In this document: positions 47,287-59,900 of the stretch, piece after piece | How the letters are laid out: the number at the start of each line of letters is the position of its first letter | How positions within the stretch are numbered: the first letter of the stretch is position 1 | NCBI GenBank assembly: GCA_036852015.1 | Contig: JAANDG010000702.1 | Location: forward strand, 1 to 64,000 | Reading direction: 5' to 3' | Length of the DNA stretch: 64,000 nucleotides | Source of the DNA: Pelodera strongyloides | Taxonomy: Eukaryota; Nematoda; Chromadorea; Rhabditida; Rhabditidae | Notes under the pieces: generated by a model | The model's database searches: none | What the model was told of the DNA's origin: nothing | What the model saw: only the letters and a program-made list of their open reading frames with translations | Made by a program: the position numbers and the translations under genes

Positions 47287-50200
47287 TCATGACAAAAAAT
47301 CGTAAAAGTGAATTTTCTTGTTGAGTTGTCTATTCGAACCATCGAGACGGCAGTTGATCTTCTCGCTACTTCGGATAAGCGTGTAGGTCAGCAGACTACT
47401 GACAGTGCAGACGGGCTGAAGAGAATGATGATTACTACAGTATGCTAAGCGATTAAACAAAATAAAGAGTTTTTGGTGTGGCACGAGCAAAACCTAATAC
47501 GCGAATGCCTATGCTTTAAGTGTTTTTTTTTAGTGAGGCATCTCTAAGACAACGTTTACAACACGTACCAGATGTATACTCACCATAGCATGAAGGAATA
47601 ATATGAAGGTACTCACCGTAATGTGAAGGTGTTATCCACACTGACAGCAACGACGAGGAAATCACTGAGTTCGGAGGTCGGCTCGGTGTAGAATGTCTCT
47701 TCTACGTGTATTCCATCAGGATTCCAGCCAGGATACTGATGAGCCTAAAAAGCGACAAGTTATTCTAAATGCAAAGTAAGCGTAACTGTGACACCTTCAA
47801 TCCATACCAGAGGCCGTTTTCACCAACACTTACTTCTGTCAAAAAGGGTACTTCAGTTAAAAAAGGGTACTTCAGTTAAAAGTGTTTACGGGTTTCACCA
47901 ACATTTACTTGTTTATAGCGTGGGAGGTGTACTTAGAACAAAAAGGTGGAAGTATCCCGTTACTTCAGTAATTTCATTGTTCACAAGGTTGGGAAATTGC
48001 CAAATGTTGTTGGTGAAATCCATCAAAAACGTGCTGAAGCGTACATCGGCCATACATTTACTCAACCTAAGCACCATCAAAAAGCGTGCTGAAGCGTACT
48101 TCGGTCATACATTTACTCAACCTAAGCACCTTTTTGATGGTCAAACATTTATGACAGAGAAGTACAGAAGTAAATGTTGGTGTAAACGGCCTCAGACGTA
48201 CTGATTCACAATCAGCAAAATGATGTCAAGCGTATTCGAAAAACGTGGCAGCACATGACATGGTCATAGTCGTACACATGAACATACTCTTCAACGAGGT
48301 CGTGGGGCGTTTTTACTGTTCCGAACTCACCTAATGTACGTGAAAGTAAGACTAGAAGAGCATACGAATCCGAAAGGAAAGGAGACGTTACTTACGTTGC
48401 TGTACGTTTCACTGTCGTCTTGGGTTCCCTAGAGTGCGGTGGATATTTGATGTGAACTGAAGCAGCGGAGCCATCGCGTTTTCCTCTCTTGAACGGTCAC
48501 GATCAAATTCCGTTGTCGTAGCTGCAACTGAATATTCTTACTGATAGAACAATACCGATTGGCCAGTGTCATTTAGAATGTTCAACCAAAGTGTGAATCT
48601 GTGTGCACCTGTTTTAGATTTAGAATGTATTACGAAGAACTGACAACTGAGTGCAAAACGTGTACAAACGTGCTGCTTCGGGTGTGCCAGAGCGCATACG
48701 TAACAGTAACACACTGCAAATGCGCACGGCACGACTACCCGACGTTTCATTGCCTTTCAAAAAGCGCGTATGCTGCAAAAATTTATGTTCGACGGTAATT
48801 ATTTTGATGAAGAATGCATACAATCCCTCTACTTTTAACTTTCAACTGTAACACAAGAACTCGCCTACATTGAAGCTATATAGTACTAAACGCGAAACCT
48901 ACATTTTAAAGATTTCAGACTACAGTTTTTACACTCTGTTTCTAAGTGAGACAGGCGACGTTTACCAGACACAGTATATGAACACTAACCATAGTCTATG
49001 ACTAGTCTACATCGTCCTAATCTCGAGCTGAATTCCTTTGCAACACTCGGTCCGAGCATCTCAGATGGGCAATCCCTGCGTAGGCGGCCGGCGAGCTGGG
49101 AGAACTCTCTCCAATGGATAAAATCCACCAGGATACAGACGAGGCTAAAAAAAATGACACGTTATTCAACCTCAAAGTAAACGTATTTGTGACAACATTA
49201 CATTCAACCCCATGCAGCAGACGGAAAATTACCTCATGGCCTAAAAATACGGAAAAGATTAGGGCTCTATTGCAGAATTACCGTCCCATGGAAATCTAAA
49301 CGTCCCATGAGCGGACCAAGCGAGCCAACCGTCCCATGAGAGGGACAACCGTCCCAAGGGATTCTAACCGTCCCACGGACCTCCCAACTGTCCCATAGAC
49401 AATAGACTTCCCAACTGTGCCGTGGACATCTGACCGCACCATGGCCCTTTCAGGCGTCCCATGGCCCTCTCAACTGTCCATAATTTTTTCCTTCGTACAA
49501 AAAAAGTTGCTATGTATGAATGTATGTCCCGTCTGGCATATGCTACACGTCTTATCAAATCTTATAATCCCCGACCGAAAAGCCTCCCGACGCGCCCCTG
49601 CTCCCAATAAAATATACAGTTGGTAATCAATCTAATGATATCTTTTATCCACATATAAAGCTCTAAATTAGTTCAGTTAAGCTAAGTACTACTCTTTCTC
49701 AACAGTACCTACAGCACACTGTGTGCAACACATCTATGAAGCATAGGTTGTGTTGGTCACAATGGTCCTTTGCTTGGCTCCGCGCATGCAAAAAATACAG
49801 TACGCATGGTCTCTTTGAAAACGATTGGGACGGCAAGATTTTTGTGGGATGGTTGGCTAGTAGGCTAGTCTATGGGACGGTTGGTAGGTCCATGGGACGG
49901 CTAGATTCCCTTGGGACGGCTAGACTCCCTTGGGACGGCGACTCACTCATGGTACGGTCAGATTTTCATGGGACGGTTGTCACACGCATGGGACGCCTAG
50001 GTTTCCATGGGACGTTCAATAGAGCCAAGATTAGTACATATCGGTCGCTGACGCGACATGGTCGTACAGTACATAGGCACTTACTCTTCACTGTAGAGCC
50101 TGTCTTCGCGGAGTTCCCTGGAGCCGTGCATCACGATGACGTAGTTCGCGTTGTACATCACAAGCCAGATATTTCCAGCCGGGCCGAGAGGAGGAATCCT

Positions 50201-53200
50201 GCAAAACATGAAATATATTGAAAACTACGCAGTCTTCTCCTACCAAACAAACTTTATCCTTTTTTATTGTTAAGTTCAATAGGAACGATACAATTGGACA
50301 TCAAGCATACATATTCGCAGGCTTTTTTCGGTTGGCGTTGGCAATTCTATTGGCTGATTTTTGATGTAAATTAATTGCATTGAAAAGCAATGTGTGCATT
50401 AGAAGCGCTATACGAGAGGCTGGATTTCTATAATATGGTTTGGTATGAGTTACACTACTGTTTGGCTAGACATACTTTATCAAGGAAGTCTACGAGGCGC
50501 GCAAAGTCGTCCACACTGACGTTGTCGAGGTGGCTAACGTTTCCTCCAATCGACGAACGAAAACAGCTACTAGTGAAGAGTCCATGCAGATCGGATCGTA
50601 TCTAAATATGGTGGTATTCATTCAAAAAGTGACACTCCGACACTCATTAACAAACTAATGCCAAAAAAGTAGCAATTAACGCACGATCAGCTCAGCAACT
50701 AATGACCTTATCTTTCTATACCTTAACTTTCTCCACCAGTCTCGAGTCCCGGCTTGTCGACATGTCCTCATGGTTCTCGTCCTTCTTCTGCTCCTCACCA
50801 TGAATGAGGGCCATCTCGGTGAAAATGGCGTAATCGAGCCGGTAGGAGGAATCCACTGTAAACTTTTTCATTGTTCCACCTATTTACTTAACAGTCATAT
50901 ACTTTCTTACAGAAGAATCAGGCGCACTCATTTACAAGTCGTACCTATGCATTCAAACCATGGGAACCCCATACAGTCCCCTAGCTGCCGAAACTCAAAA
51001 ACAATCTCTGATTGAATAAAGATCACCATCAGCGAATCGATAGTCCGGAAAGCTTGATTATTTTGATTACGGGGTGGGTCTATCACAAAACCCACATGAC
51101 AAACACGAAGCTTCAAACGAGCTCCATGATGCTGAATGGCCGCTTAGGGAATCCAAGCACATACCACAATCGATTGTCGCGTCACAAATATGGAGCTTCC
51201 ATCCATGGATTTCATCAGCGCAGATTTGTGACTAAATGAACGAAAACAATTAATTAGTAGTGAAAACAAGTAAGAAATTAAAGCACATAGACGACATTAA
51301 ATCATGCAACGGCAGACAACGCGATGCTTGGACTTCAACCATACGTTTGGAGAGACTCTTACCTTTTCCGGTAGTTCCTTAGAGGTTCTCCTAGTTGTAG
51401 ATGGTATATCCTTGCATAAGTGGACAAACATCGCAGCGTTGTCGTGAAGGAAACTGCAATGAATCTTCATTAATACACTATTTGAAACGAGATGCTTACT
51501 CACTACAATGGTGCTGGTGAATGAGGTAACCTAATTAGGAGAACCTTATGTCCTCACTAAATCCCACAGGGTAAAGCCGCCCTCAGTTACCAAATCCATG
51601 TCACCCATGTTAGCTCTAGTGTTTGGATTGAGTTTGCGTGTGTGCGTGAACACAATTTCATCGGTTGACAATTGCTCACGAAAACAACGTGCATTAGTTA
51701 TGACATCACTTCAACTTCCCAATTCAGCTCACTTCCCTCTGTAATTGAACTTTTCGATGAGTGTAGTTTGGTTCACAATCAGTTGGACGCGGGGAACAAT
51801 GCACTTGCGTGCGTGCTAGCTTTAGGCAAGCGGAAGAGGTGTACGACAGTTCAAGTTATATCAGATAAGTAGATTGTCTTACATATTCATTAAAGTGTAA
51901 GAAACGCTAGTTTGTACATTGCAAAGGTGAATGAATGATTCTTGGAATGCATGTCTCGACAACTCTCGCTTTCGATACGCTACACGTGGTTCACTTCTCG
52001 CAGTAATCTACTTCACTTGAGTTCTTACTCAAGGCTCTCTCGCTCCGTCTCCGTCTCCGCGAATCACTGTGCATTCCACCGCTCTACTGCGTCGGTTTTC
52101 TCCTTCCTAAGCACCGCCTCCTTAGACTGATTCTGCTTTCTCCGCTGGTTGATAATCACTAGCCCTCGTGGATAGAGCGGCCAATGCAGTCACATCAGTA
52201 CACGTTCACCAATACATCTCCAGGCTACCTAGACTACGTTCAGTAACTTCTTGCATTAGTATTCACATGATACAAGGTCAAAGATGCTGTGGAAATGTTA
52301 CCATTCTCGCTGTTGTGTGAGAGATCCATCCAACTTAATGCAAACATAATAAGAAACAAGTGAGTTTTTATTCATGTGCCGAAACCTTAGGACTAGTGTC
52401 ATCAATACTAAAGCTTTATCGGCTGGGATGGGTCCAGGGAATGCATTGCTCATGCACACACCGGTGAGTAACGACAGCCGTCGCCCAGTACCTGGTCTAA
52501 AGTGAGGGGCTCTGTGCGGCTCACCAACCAGGCGCCTCTCTTCGGCATTTACTTCTGCGACGATTCGCTCTTATCCGGAAATTTGTGCTTCAGGGGGTTT
52601 ATAAAGAAATCGGATAAAGCAAGTGAGCAATTGTGCTCGGCACCTTATTATTGATGACACTTAATCCTAAGGCTTCGGCACATCGTGAATCAAAGCTTAC
52701 TAGTTTCTCGTTATGTTTGCATTAAATTGGATGCGTCTCTCACATGACAGGGAGAATGATAACAATTTCACATCACTTTTGACCTTATAACAAGTAAATA
52801 CTAACGCACGAGGTTACTGAGCGTAGTCTAGGTAGCGTGAAGATGTATTGCCGAACATGTAGTGATGTGGCTGCATTGACTGATTTACCCACAAGGGCTA
52901 CTGATTATCAATCAGTGGAGAACGCAGAACCAGTCGAAGAAGATGGCGCTTGGGATGGAGAAAACCGACGTAGCTGAGCGGTGGAATGCACAGTGATTCG
53001 CGGAGACGGAGACGGAGCGAGAGAGCCTTGAGTAAGAACTCAAGTGAAGTAGATTACTGCGAGAAGTGAACCACGTGCAGCGTATTGAAGGCGAGAGTTG
53101 TCGAGACATGCATTCCAAGAATCATTCATTCACCTTTGCAATGTACAAACTAGCGTTTCTTACACTTTAATGAATATGTAAGACAATCTACTTATCTGAT

Positions 53201-55180
53201 ACAACTTGAACTATCGTACACATCTTCCGTTTGCCTAAAGCTAGCACGCACGCAAGTGCATTGTTCCCCGCGTCCAACTGATTGTGAACCAAACTAACAC
53301 TCATCGAAAAGTTCAATTACAGAGGGATGTGAGCTGAATTGAGAAGTGGAAGTGATGTCATAACTAATGCACGTTGTTTTCGTGAACAATTGTCAAACCG
53401 ATGAAATTGTGTTCACGCACACACGCAAACTCAATCCAAACACTAGAGCTAACATGGGTGACATGGATTTGGTAACTGAGGGCGGCTTTACCCTGTGGGA
53501 TGTAGTGAGGACATAAGGTTCTCCGAAGCAGGCCACCCAGGGCTGCGTGGTTCAGTTCAACGTACAAATATAGAAAAGAACTTAGCTTGATTGAGTGCAG
53601 GATCCGATTCCTATAGTTGTCCCTCCGGGATAGTTATTGCTTGCGAGCCGCCAACAGTTGTCCCATCCAGCTAGAGATTGAAGATGCTACTCCTTCCCAT
53701 TGAATTTGCATCTTCTCATCTCTAAACCAAGAAAGAGGGATGTATTATTACAAAAAAACTGAAGGAAAACTGCGCAGTAATCAATGCCTAACTACGAAAA
53801 TCCCAGTTTTATGAATACCGAAATCGAGCGAAAGCGAAACATTACTTATTAACATTCTCATGATCTTGGAAATCGCGCATCTGCTGGCATTTAGAATTTT
53901 GCATGCGTGCAATTTTGAGTTCAGATATGTTCCTGTTACAGGTGCCGCCTTGCTACATTCATATAATTTACAGTCACCAAACTATAACTATAAGGAAATC
54001 CCGATTCGGCTGGGCGTAACATAGTTCATTACGATAGAAACGAATTGTATTAATCAAACGTCATTTCCATTAGTTTTGGTTGTGCTCAATGTGTGTCATA
54101 GAGTATTTATGTCGCACTTTCGCAGGCGAAAGTACGCGAAAGTGCCATCCATCTCGAAAATTATTTGTGTGCTTTCCCTAAGACGAACGTGGGAAACAGT
54201 AAGCTCGAAAGTGCCGCGTTTCGTGCAGGGATTATTTTAATTTAAAGGCGTATTGAGCGGGATATTTTTTCATCATGGTGATTCCGGATTTTTTGCGGCA
54301 AATTTAGATTGGCGCTCAATACACCTTTAAATTAAAATAATCCTTGCACGAAACGCGGCACTTTCGGTCTTACTGTGTCCCACTTTCATCTTAAGGCAAG
54401 CACCCAAACATTTTTCGAGATGGATGGCATTTTCGCCTGCGAAAGTGCGACATAAATACTCTATCAAAGTGATAGAGGAAAAGAAAGATGCAGCATGCGC
54501 CTCTATTCTGAAAGCTCTTTTTGATAGTCATAGAATATATTCTAAACAGAAACTTCGCCCTAACACCGTGCGTGGAACTTTAGTTGAGGGAGGTGCGAGC
54601 GAGGTGCGACCGTGCGACGCTGCACAAGGACGGAAAACAGACAGAAAAAGTCAAAGGTAACATCAAGTCGCATCGGGCCATCACTCCACCGGCAACCCCA
54701 CAACACAACAGTACATATAAGTGCTACGAAATACGATATGATTGCGTAGGAAGAGAATGCATCAATGCCAAAACATATGTGCAGTACTCCCTAAACCAAA
54801 CGGCCTATTCATATGTCTTGCACTCAGAAAATTCCAAAAATACACAACAGAAGAGGTCTACAGCGAAGTGTGCAACATGGCCAGGTAAAGAAAAAAGGAA
54901 CCACCACTGTAGGATGCCATACCGGGAAGTATCACTGTAGAGTACAAGGTTAGCCCAATACCAACGACGTATTTTAGTCTAGAAGTCCCACTAATATCAC
55001 TAAACCACTTACCGCTCCCGGTGGTCTTGTTCCTGTTGAAGGGGGGAAGAAGCATATCAGCATCAACTCCAAATCCATGTTCAAGTCCACTGATCAGGCA
55101 TGTGGTCGATGTCGTCGAGGTCGTCCATGTCCATGCCATCACCGCCGGCGGCTCCGAAGTTGACGTCCCGGGTTTCATGA
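47287..55180 (-). CDS. unrecognised multi-exon gene, copy C (best-preserved)
   Basis: Read right to left: 55013-55180 (ATG at 55177 or nearby, donor GTAAGT), 50722-50855 (LDYAIFTEMALIHGEEQK), 50476-50601 (SHLDNVSVDDFARLVDFLDK), 50085-50198 (NIWLVMYNANYVIVMHGSRE), perhaps 48391-48426, 47617-47744 (YPGWNPDGIHVEETFYTEPT, then FLVVAVSVDN), 47287-47415 (terminal, LIRSSEKINCRL ... FLS). Exons 50722-50855 and 50476-50601 join in phase with good splice sites. The next needs a phase change, for which a 14-nt exon near 50420 would suffice. The block equivalent to 39740-39860 was not found. The product is unknown: no signal peptide, membrane helix or catalytic motif is evident in the parts I can read. 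The coding call is tentative. Confidence 0.4.
47810..48193. mobile_element. GAGGCCGTTTTCACCAAC MITE
   Basis: GAGGCCGTTTTCACCAACAC at the left pairs with GTTGGTGTAAACGGCCTC at the right; about 384 bp. Internal direct repeats (AAAGGGTACTTCAGTTAAA; AAGCGTAC) are present. A lone right end of the same family is at about 1731-1765. Confidence 0.78.
49263..50026. repeat. foldback element built of CCGTCCCATG units
   Basis: GGCTCTATT at 49263 and AATAGAGCC at 50018-50026 mark inverted ends. Both arms (about 49280-49490 and 49850-50017) consist of units of about 20 bp centred on CCGTCCCATG or its complement. It lies in the large intron of copy C. Confidence 0.8.
51525..53537. mobile_element. 2-kb foldback element, copy C (inverted)
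   Basis: Ends GGTAACCTAATTAGGAGAAC (left) and GTTCTCCGAAGCAGGCCACC (right). The two arms of this copy match each other closely, but they resemble those of A and B only loosely (about 60% by eye). The core at 52428-52585, read on the minus strand, is nearly identical to the cores of A and B. Flanking DNA to its right (53560-53640) matches the left flanks of A and B in inverted orientation. Confidence 0.82.
54099..54463. mobile_element. long-TIR MITE (TAGAGTATTTATGTCGCAC)
   Basis: TAGAGTATTTATGTCGCACT at the left and its complement at the right. The arms, about 160-180 bp with small indels, contain GAAAGTGCCATCCATCTCG; the centre is short. Located in the first large intron of copy C. Confidence 0.82.
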
Positions 55181-55647
55181 AATAAATATTCAAGTAAGTT
55201 AACTGTCATAAATAAATAAAAAAAATTACTGAGTAATGTAATAACCTAGGCTCATATTTGAAGCTGGCTCCCCTCTAAATTGGATGTCGAAACACAAGCC
55301 TTTTGCGTTTGCTAAGTGCAAAATGTACGATTATTCACCCCGCACATTACTGTTCCCGTTAACCATAAACAAACAGAAAGTAGATATATTCCACGCGCTT
55401 ATAGTATTCAAACCTTCGAAGTGTAAAAAGACAACTTATATTCTCTGATGAAACTCTCCTCCTATTCTCAGCTTCGTTCTATACATTACCGCAAAGTTAA
55501 ATTTACTATTAGTTATATTCATAGAATTAATAATAATAAAAATTACTCACCTTTAAAATGAAGAACTAGAAGTATCCAAATCCAATAGGCGTGCAGATGC
55601 GTGAAAGGATCAGACTAGACTGATCCCAATTCCTTTTCGAAAATATT

Positions 55648-55673
55648 CGCATTCTAATTCAAATTAGAATGCG
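55648..55673. promoter_or_regulatory. perfect 12+2+12 palindrome, right copy
   Basis: CGCATTCTAATT, CA, AATTAGAATGCG. Read on the minus strand, the surrounding block (about 55545-55792) matches 31975-32215, including GTATTTGCTGAAACGTATTT upstream and a TTCATTTTA(T)AAG donor (GTGAGT) downstream at 55551. Confidence 0.6.
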
Positions 55674-55946
55674 AAGCGCATGCTAATATTCTCGGTTCTC
55701 ATGTCTAGGGCTATGGCTAAATTTCGGCGCGCGGTCAAAAATACGTTTCAGCAAATACACAAGGTACCAACCGAGTTCAGAAAAAACTGTACTTTTTGCT
55801 GGTATTGGAAAACTAAAATCAAAGTGTTTCCAAGTTTGAATGAAATATCAAGAACCACGTGAGCAAACAAAGAAAATCAGAATATCTCTTTTCTGACTTG
55901 GATAATTAATTGCCTATGGGCAAATCCATAATTGCACACCGGTCAA

Positions 55947-56165
55947 TTATACAGGGGCGGGGCAACCAATTGTATTCTTGTGAGTAAACAATAAAGGCAC
56001 GTCAATCATATCTGTTTCATAATCATCATCATTCGTGCTGGACAATTGGAAGCGATGACATTCCGATTCCGACTGAGCAGTACAGTATCCCACGAAGAAC
56101 GAAGAACGAAACTGCAGACGTACTTCGGCCAAAAAAATGGCGAAAATAACAAGCACCTTCAACAA
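55947..56165 (-). CDS. possible small secreted protein (72 codons)
   Basis: The minus-strand frame reads LKVLVIFAIFLAEVRLQF, a plausible signal peptide, followed by a polar stretch with an acidic run and three cysteines, ending GCPAPV. The first codons are TTG; I find no in-frame ATG, so a short upstream exon would be required (a weak acceptor GGATAG precedes it). It lies 3' of the TUG gene. No family recognised; it could be a chance ORF. Confidence 0.25.
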   Translation of the reverse strand: MLKVLVIFAIFLAEVRLQFRSSFFVGYCTAQSESECHRFQLSSTNDDDYETDMIDVPLLFTHKNTIGCPAPV

Positions 56166-56920
56166 ACTATCCGATAAAATAAATACGGTTTAATTAAAAT
56201 ATAAATAAAAAGGCACATGCACAAGTAAAAGAACAAGCAATAAAACTCACTATGGAGCCAAATAGATTCAATCAAATAAATAGCCGGAATTACACACTTC
56301 GTGATAGCATTAAGTTAAACATTCCTCACAAATAAAATGTTGGAACATCAATCCACCAAAAGTGCCCATTAAACCATCTAGTTCAGGATTTTACCAAAAT
56401 CAACAATTAAAAAGGGACAATTATACAAGTCGTAGATACTAAAAAAAATAACCAACACTAAAAACACTCCCGTCCCGTAAATGAAAGATAATTCTACCGC
56501 TTACGTACACCGGTCAAGGCAAGCACTTTAAAAATCAAGTAAGATAAGCAAATACAATAAATTAAGGAAGAGATATACATCGGGAGTATAAAGTCGAAAC
56601 TAGACGACATGAAAGAAAATATACATACAGACGCTGCCGATCTTCATAGGTCTCTACATGAGCTATGAGCTGCAGTCTATATACATGAACGTCTGAGCTT
56701 CAAGAGCAGAATTAAATTACAGTATTACAAAACGATTGAACAATTATTATACACCGCCTTTTTTCAGAATATATGCGTGCGGTAAGCCTAATTGTAAGCC
56801 CTCTCAAGCTAAATTATTCATAAAGTACGTTTAGTTGTGTTTGATTTTGTTTACAACCTACAACCCGAGACACCAGGCACTAAACCGAATATCGTTAAAC
56901 CGGTTCTGACATGCCAAACC

Positions 56921-59900
56921 TTACTTCTTTAACCACTTGGGCAATTGTGGGGGCGGGCGCCTGGGTGCCGCCTGGTCAGCGCCGCATGCATTCGCAGCAC
57001 GCTTGTTAGTTACAGTGCGCGCTTCGTCGGCTACCGTACCACTCCATGGAGTGTACGTACCGTTGGCGGACAACCTAAACGAGATAGACATAGAATAAAT
57101 AACATCATCACAGTTACAAGTTTACAGTGAAGTCAAGTGTAAGTCAACGGCGAATGGACGAAGAGCACAGCTCACGCAAACGCCCAGCTAAGGAACTATA
57201 ACAGACGAGAGATGCACCGAAACATTATCTCTCAATGCTACGTTTCTCTCACTTCAGTCAAAATAATTTTCAGTAGCCTCCGGTCATACCCAATTTTACG
57301 CCTCGCTGCAAGCTCAGGGAGACAGCGACAAAGAAATTTAAAAAAAATGAAAATAACTTACCACTCCTTGCTCAAAAGTTCAGCCTCTTCGCTTGATACT
57401 TGATTCACTTCGTCCAACTTGAACACCTTATCTGAACAAAAAGAAAATATCAAAATAAAGCCGCCGCGATATTCTAGCCTTTTATCGACTAATAAGAGTA
57501 TCTTTATTACAAACTTTGTTTCCACGTTCACTAAACGCAAAGACGACGTCAACTCCAAAAAAAAAACCAAGCCGCCGCACAGAAACATTCATATTCCTCC
57601 ACAACCTCAGATTAAAAAAAAATGTGCATCCCACTTTATTTCAGACATACAATCATCACACATAGACTTAAGGATGTTTTCCCGATACGATACACCAAAA
57701 TTGATCAATTCACCCATTTCAAGTAAAAATAGTGAAACATAGACATCGTCCAAGTCATAATATCAGCTAAGACTAAGAAAAAGTACAGTAACCCACCTAG
57801 ATCATCAATTTGCTTCCGGAACTTGACGTATACGGTAGACGAGGGCGCGATTCCAACATCGACCAGATTCTTAGTCGGCGAGACATCCAGGGGACAGTGG
57901 AGGGCCAGCGAGAGTTCAAAGGGAACAGGAGAGGCGAGGAGTGAAGAGAAGGCCGAGGGGATGGCCGACGCTGAAATACATAAGTTATACATAAACACAT
58001 TCCTTTTTGAAGTGAAATGAACACAGTCCGTGTAAACTAGTTCCCAAGTACTGTCTGATTTCTCCTTGTTTACTTATGCCGGGTAATTTCAAAAAGCTCA
58101 TATCGTGTGTCCATAGGTTGCTCTTATCAGAGAGCACCACAACTTTTTTTACCACAACTACAACAGTACCATTATTAAAGGAAAAAAATACAAGAACTCT
58201 AACAGACAGTATTCGTAAGAAGAAGCAGACCTTCCGCGAAACGTCAGATGCACCCTCAGTCAACTCCGCTCCGGTCACAGCAGATTCACGAACCACTACC
58301 TTCATGCCTTCATCGTGTTGACGACAGCGTTCCAGACTCCTGCCCAGATTGTGGAAACAGCCCCCACGGCGTCCACCACCTCTTTACATGCCCCGCCCAC
58401 CCCACGACGCTGATTCCAACCAACCTATGGAATATTCCGCGGGAAGTGGCAACATTTTTAGGCCTCTTATAGCCCATCTCGCGAGGATGATCAACCACGC
58501 TGGCTGCCTCCGGCAACAACAACATACAGTATTTACTAATCCCACCTGGCTCAGCCGTGTTAAAGTTGGCCTGGATGATACGGCGATCGCTGAGCACGAA
58601 CCTAACCACCGAGTGCTGATAGGCTTCCATCTTTTTGACACGGTTCTTCTTTTCAATATAGGACTGGGGGAGTAGAGCCTTCAGTTGTTGTTTCTTGCTG
58701 AAAATGGGAAATTGAAAAGTTAAGCACAAATTACAAACTCACAAGCGACGAACCCACAATGAAAAAATGACAAAGAAAATAACTCTTTAATTGCAATAAT
58801 TGGTCGACAAGAATGTGCATTCATGACTCTTCGCAATTAAATTAAATCGAAACCCAAAACCTACACTTCCTCGCTCAGCGCTCTTTGCATGCTCTTCAGG
58901 TCATCGACATTCACATCAAAGAAGCTCTCATCCACCTCCTGGCCCGGGCCCGCCTGGCCCTGAACGGAAGCCGAAGGGCCAGCACCGGTCACCGTAGTAC
59001 CACTGCCACTTCCATTAGCACTTCTGAAAAGGTCTTCAATTAACATCAAAGGTTAAAAGATATAACTTTAGTTCAGTCGTAGTGGGTCAGTACCACACAC
59101 CACCACACTCTTACCACAGGTACTTTGAAACGTTAAATTAGACTAATACTGCTAATTTACTCATAGGCAAAAAGACACCGGACTACTGTACTGCCGGACT
59201 ACCGTATGCAATACACATAAAGAAACGGACTGCAGGCGTAGTATTCCAAGTTGACCACCGTTCTTGTCAAGAATACGAGTCAGGACTCAGGCTCACTCAG
59301 GAGTCAGGTCAAAAATTCAAGTCACTAAGTAAACAAACGAAACTGTTTCGTACTGTTCTCTGTTCGATATCAAGTACTTGCTAAAGGGATAGATTCAAGG
59401 TTTGCCCAAACAAAAAGTCTGGTTTATATTCCTTTTTCAACAATATATCAAAGGCAGAATGTCAAATCTCAATGCGAATCTTATCGGTCATCGGTTTGCG
59501 TTTATATGTTCGTTTTTCATCCTCGGATTTTGGTTTCATAAATAAATAAAAGTAATCATTACTCATAACTTTATAGCAATCACCCCAAAAGCCACAATAT
59601 CTCACCTCTTCTCAAATGTGACGACCTTCCTGTCGGATGGGGAGGATGCAAAGTTTCCCTCTTCTTCTGATCTGTCCACTTCCATCGCCGAATCGTCAAC
59701 AACCGATGTCGAAGCTGGAGCGTCCGGGAACTAAAAATTCGAATAACTAGAACTAGTCTTAACACTGAATACTATTACTAGAGATTATGGGTTCCAAACA
59801 CAATAGCCAAAGAGACAAACACATTCCTGACTAAATCATTCACTTGAAAGAAACATTAGGTAACTTAAAGCGAAATACAGGCCGGTTTTTCAAACGCATA

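Noticed and set aside
31975..55792. Polinton/Maverick giant transposon
   Set aside because: Size and inverted ends fit, but none of the expected genes (protein-primed polymerase, integrase, packaging ATPase, capsid) could be recognised.
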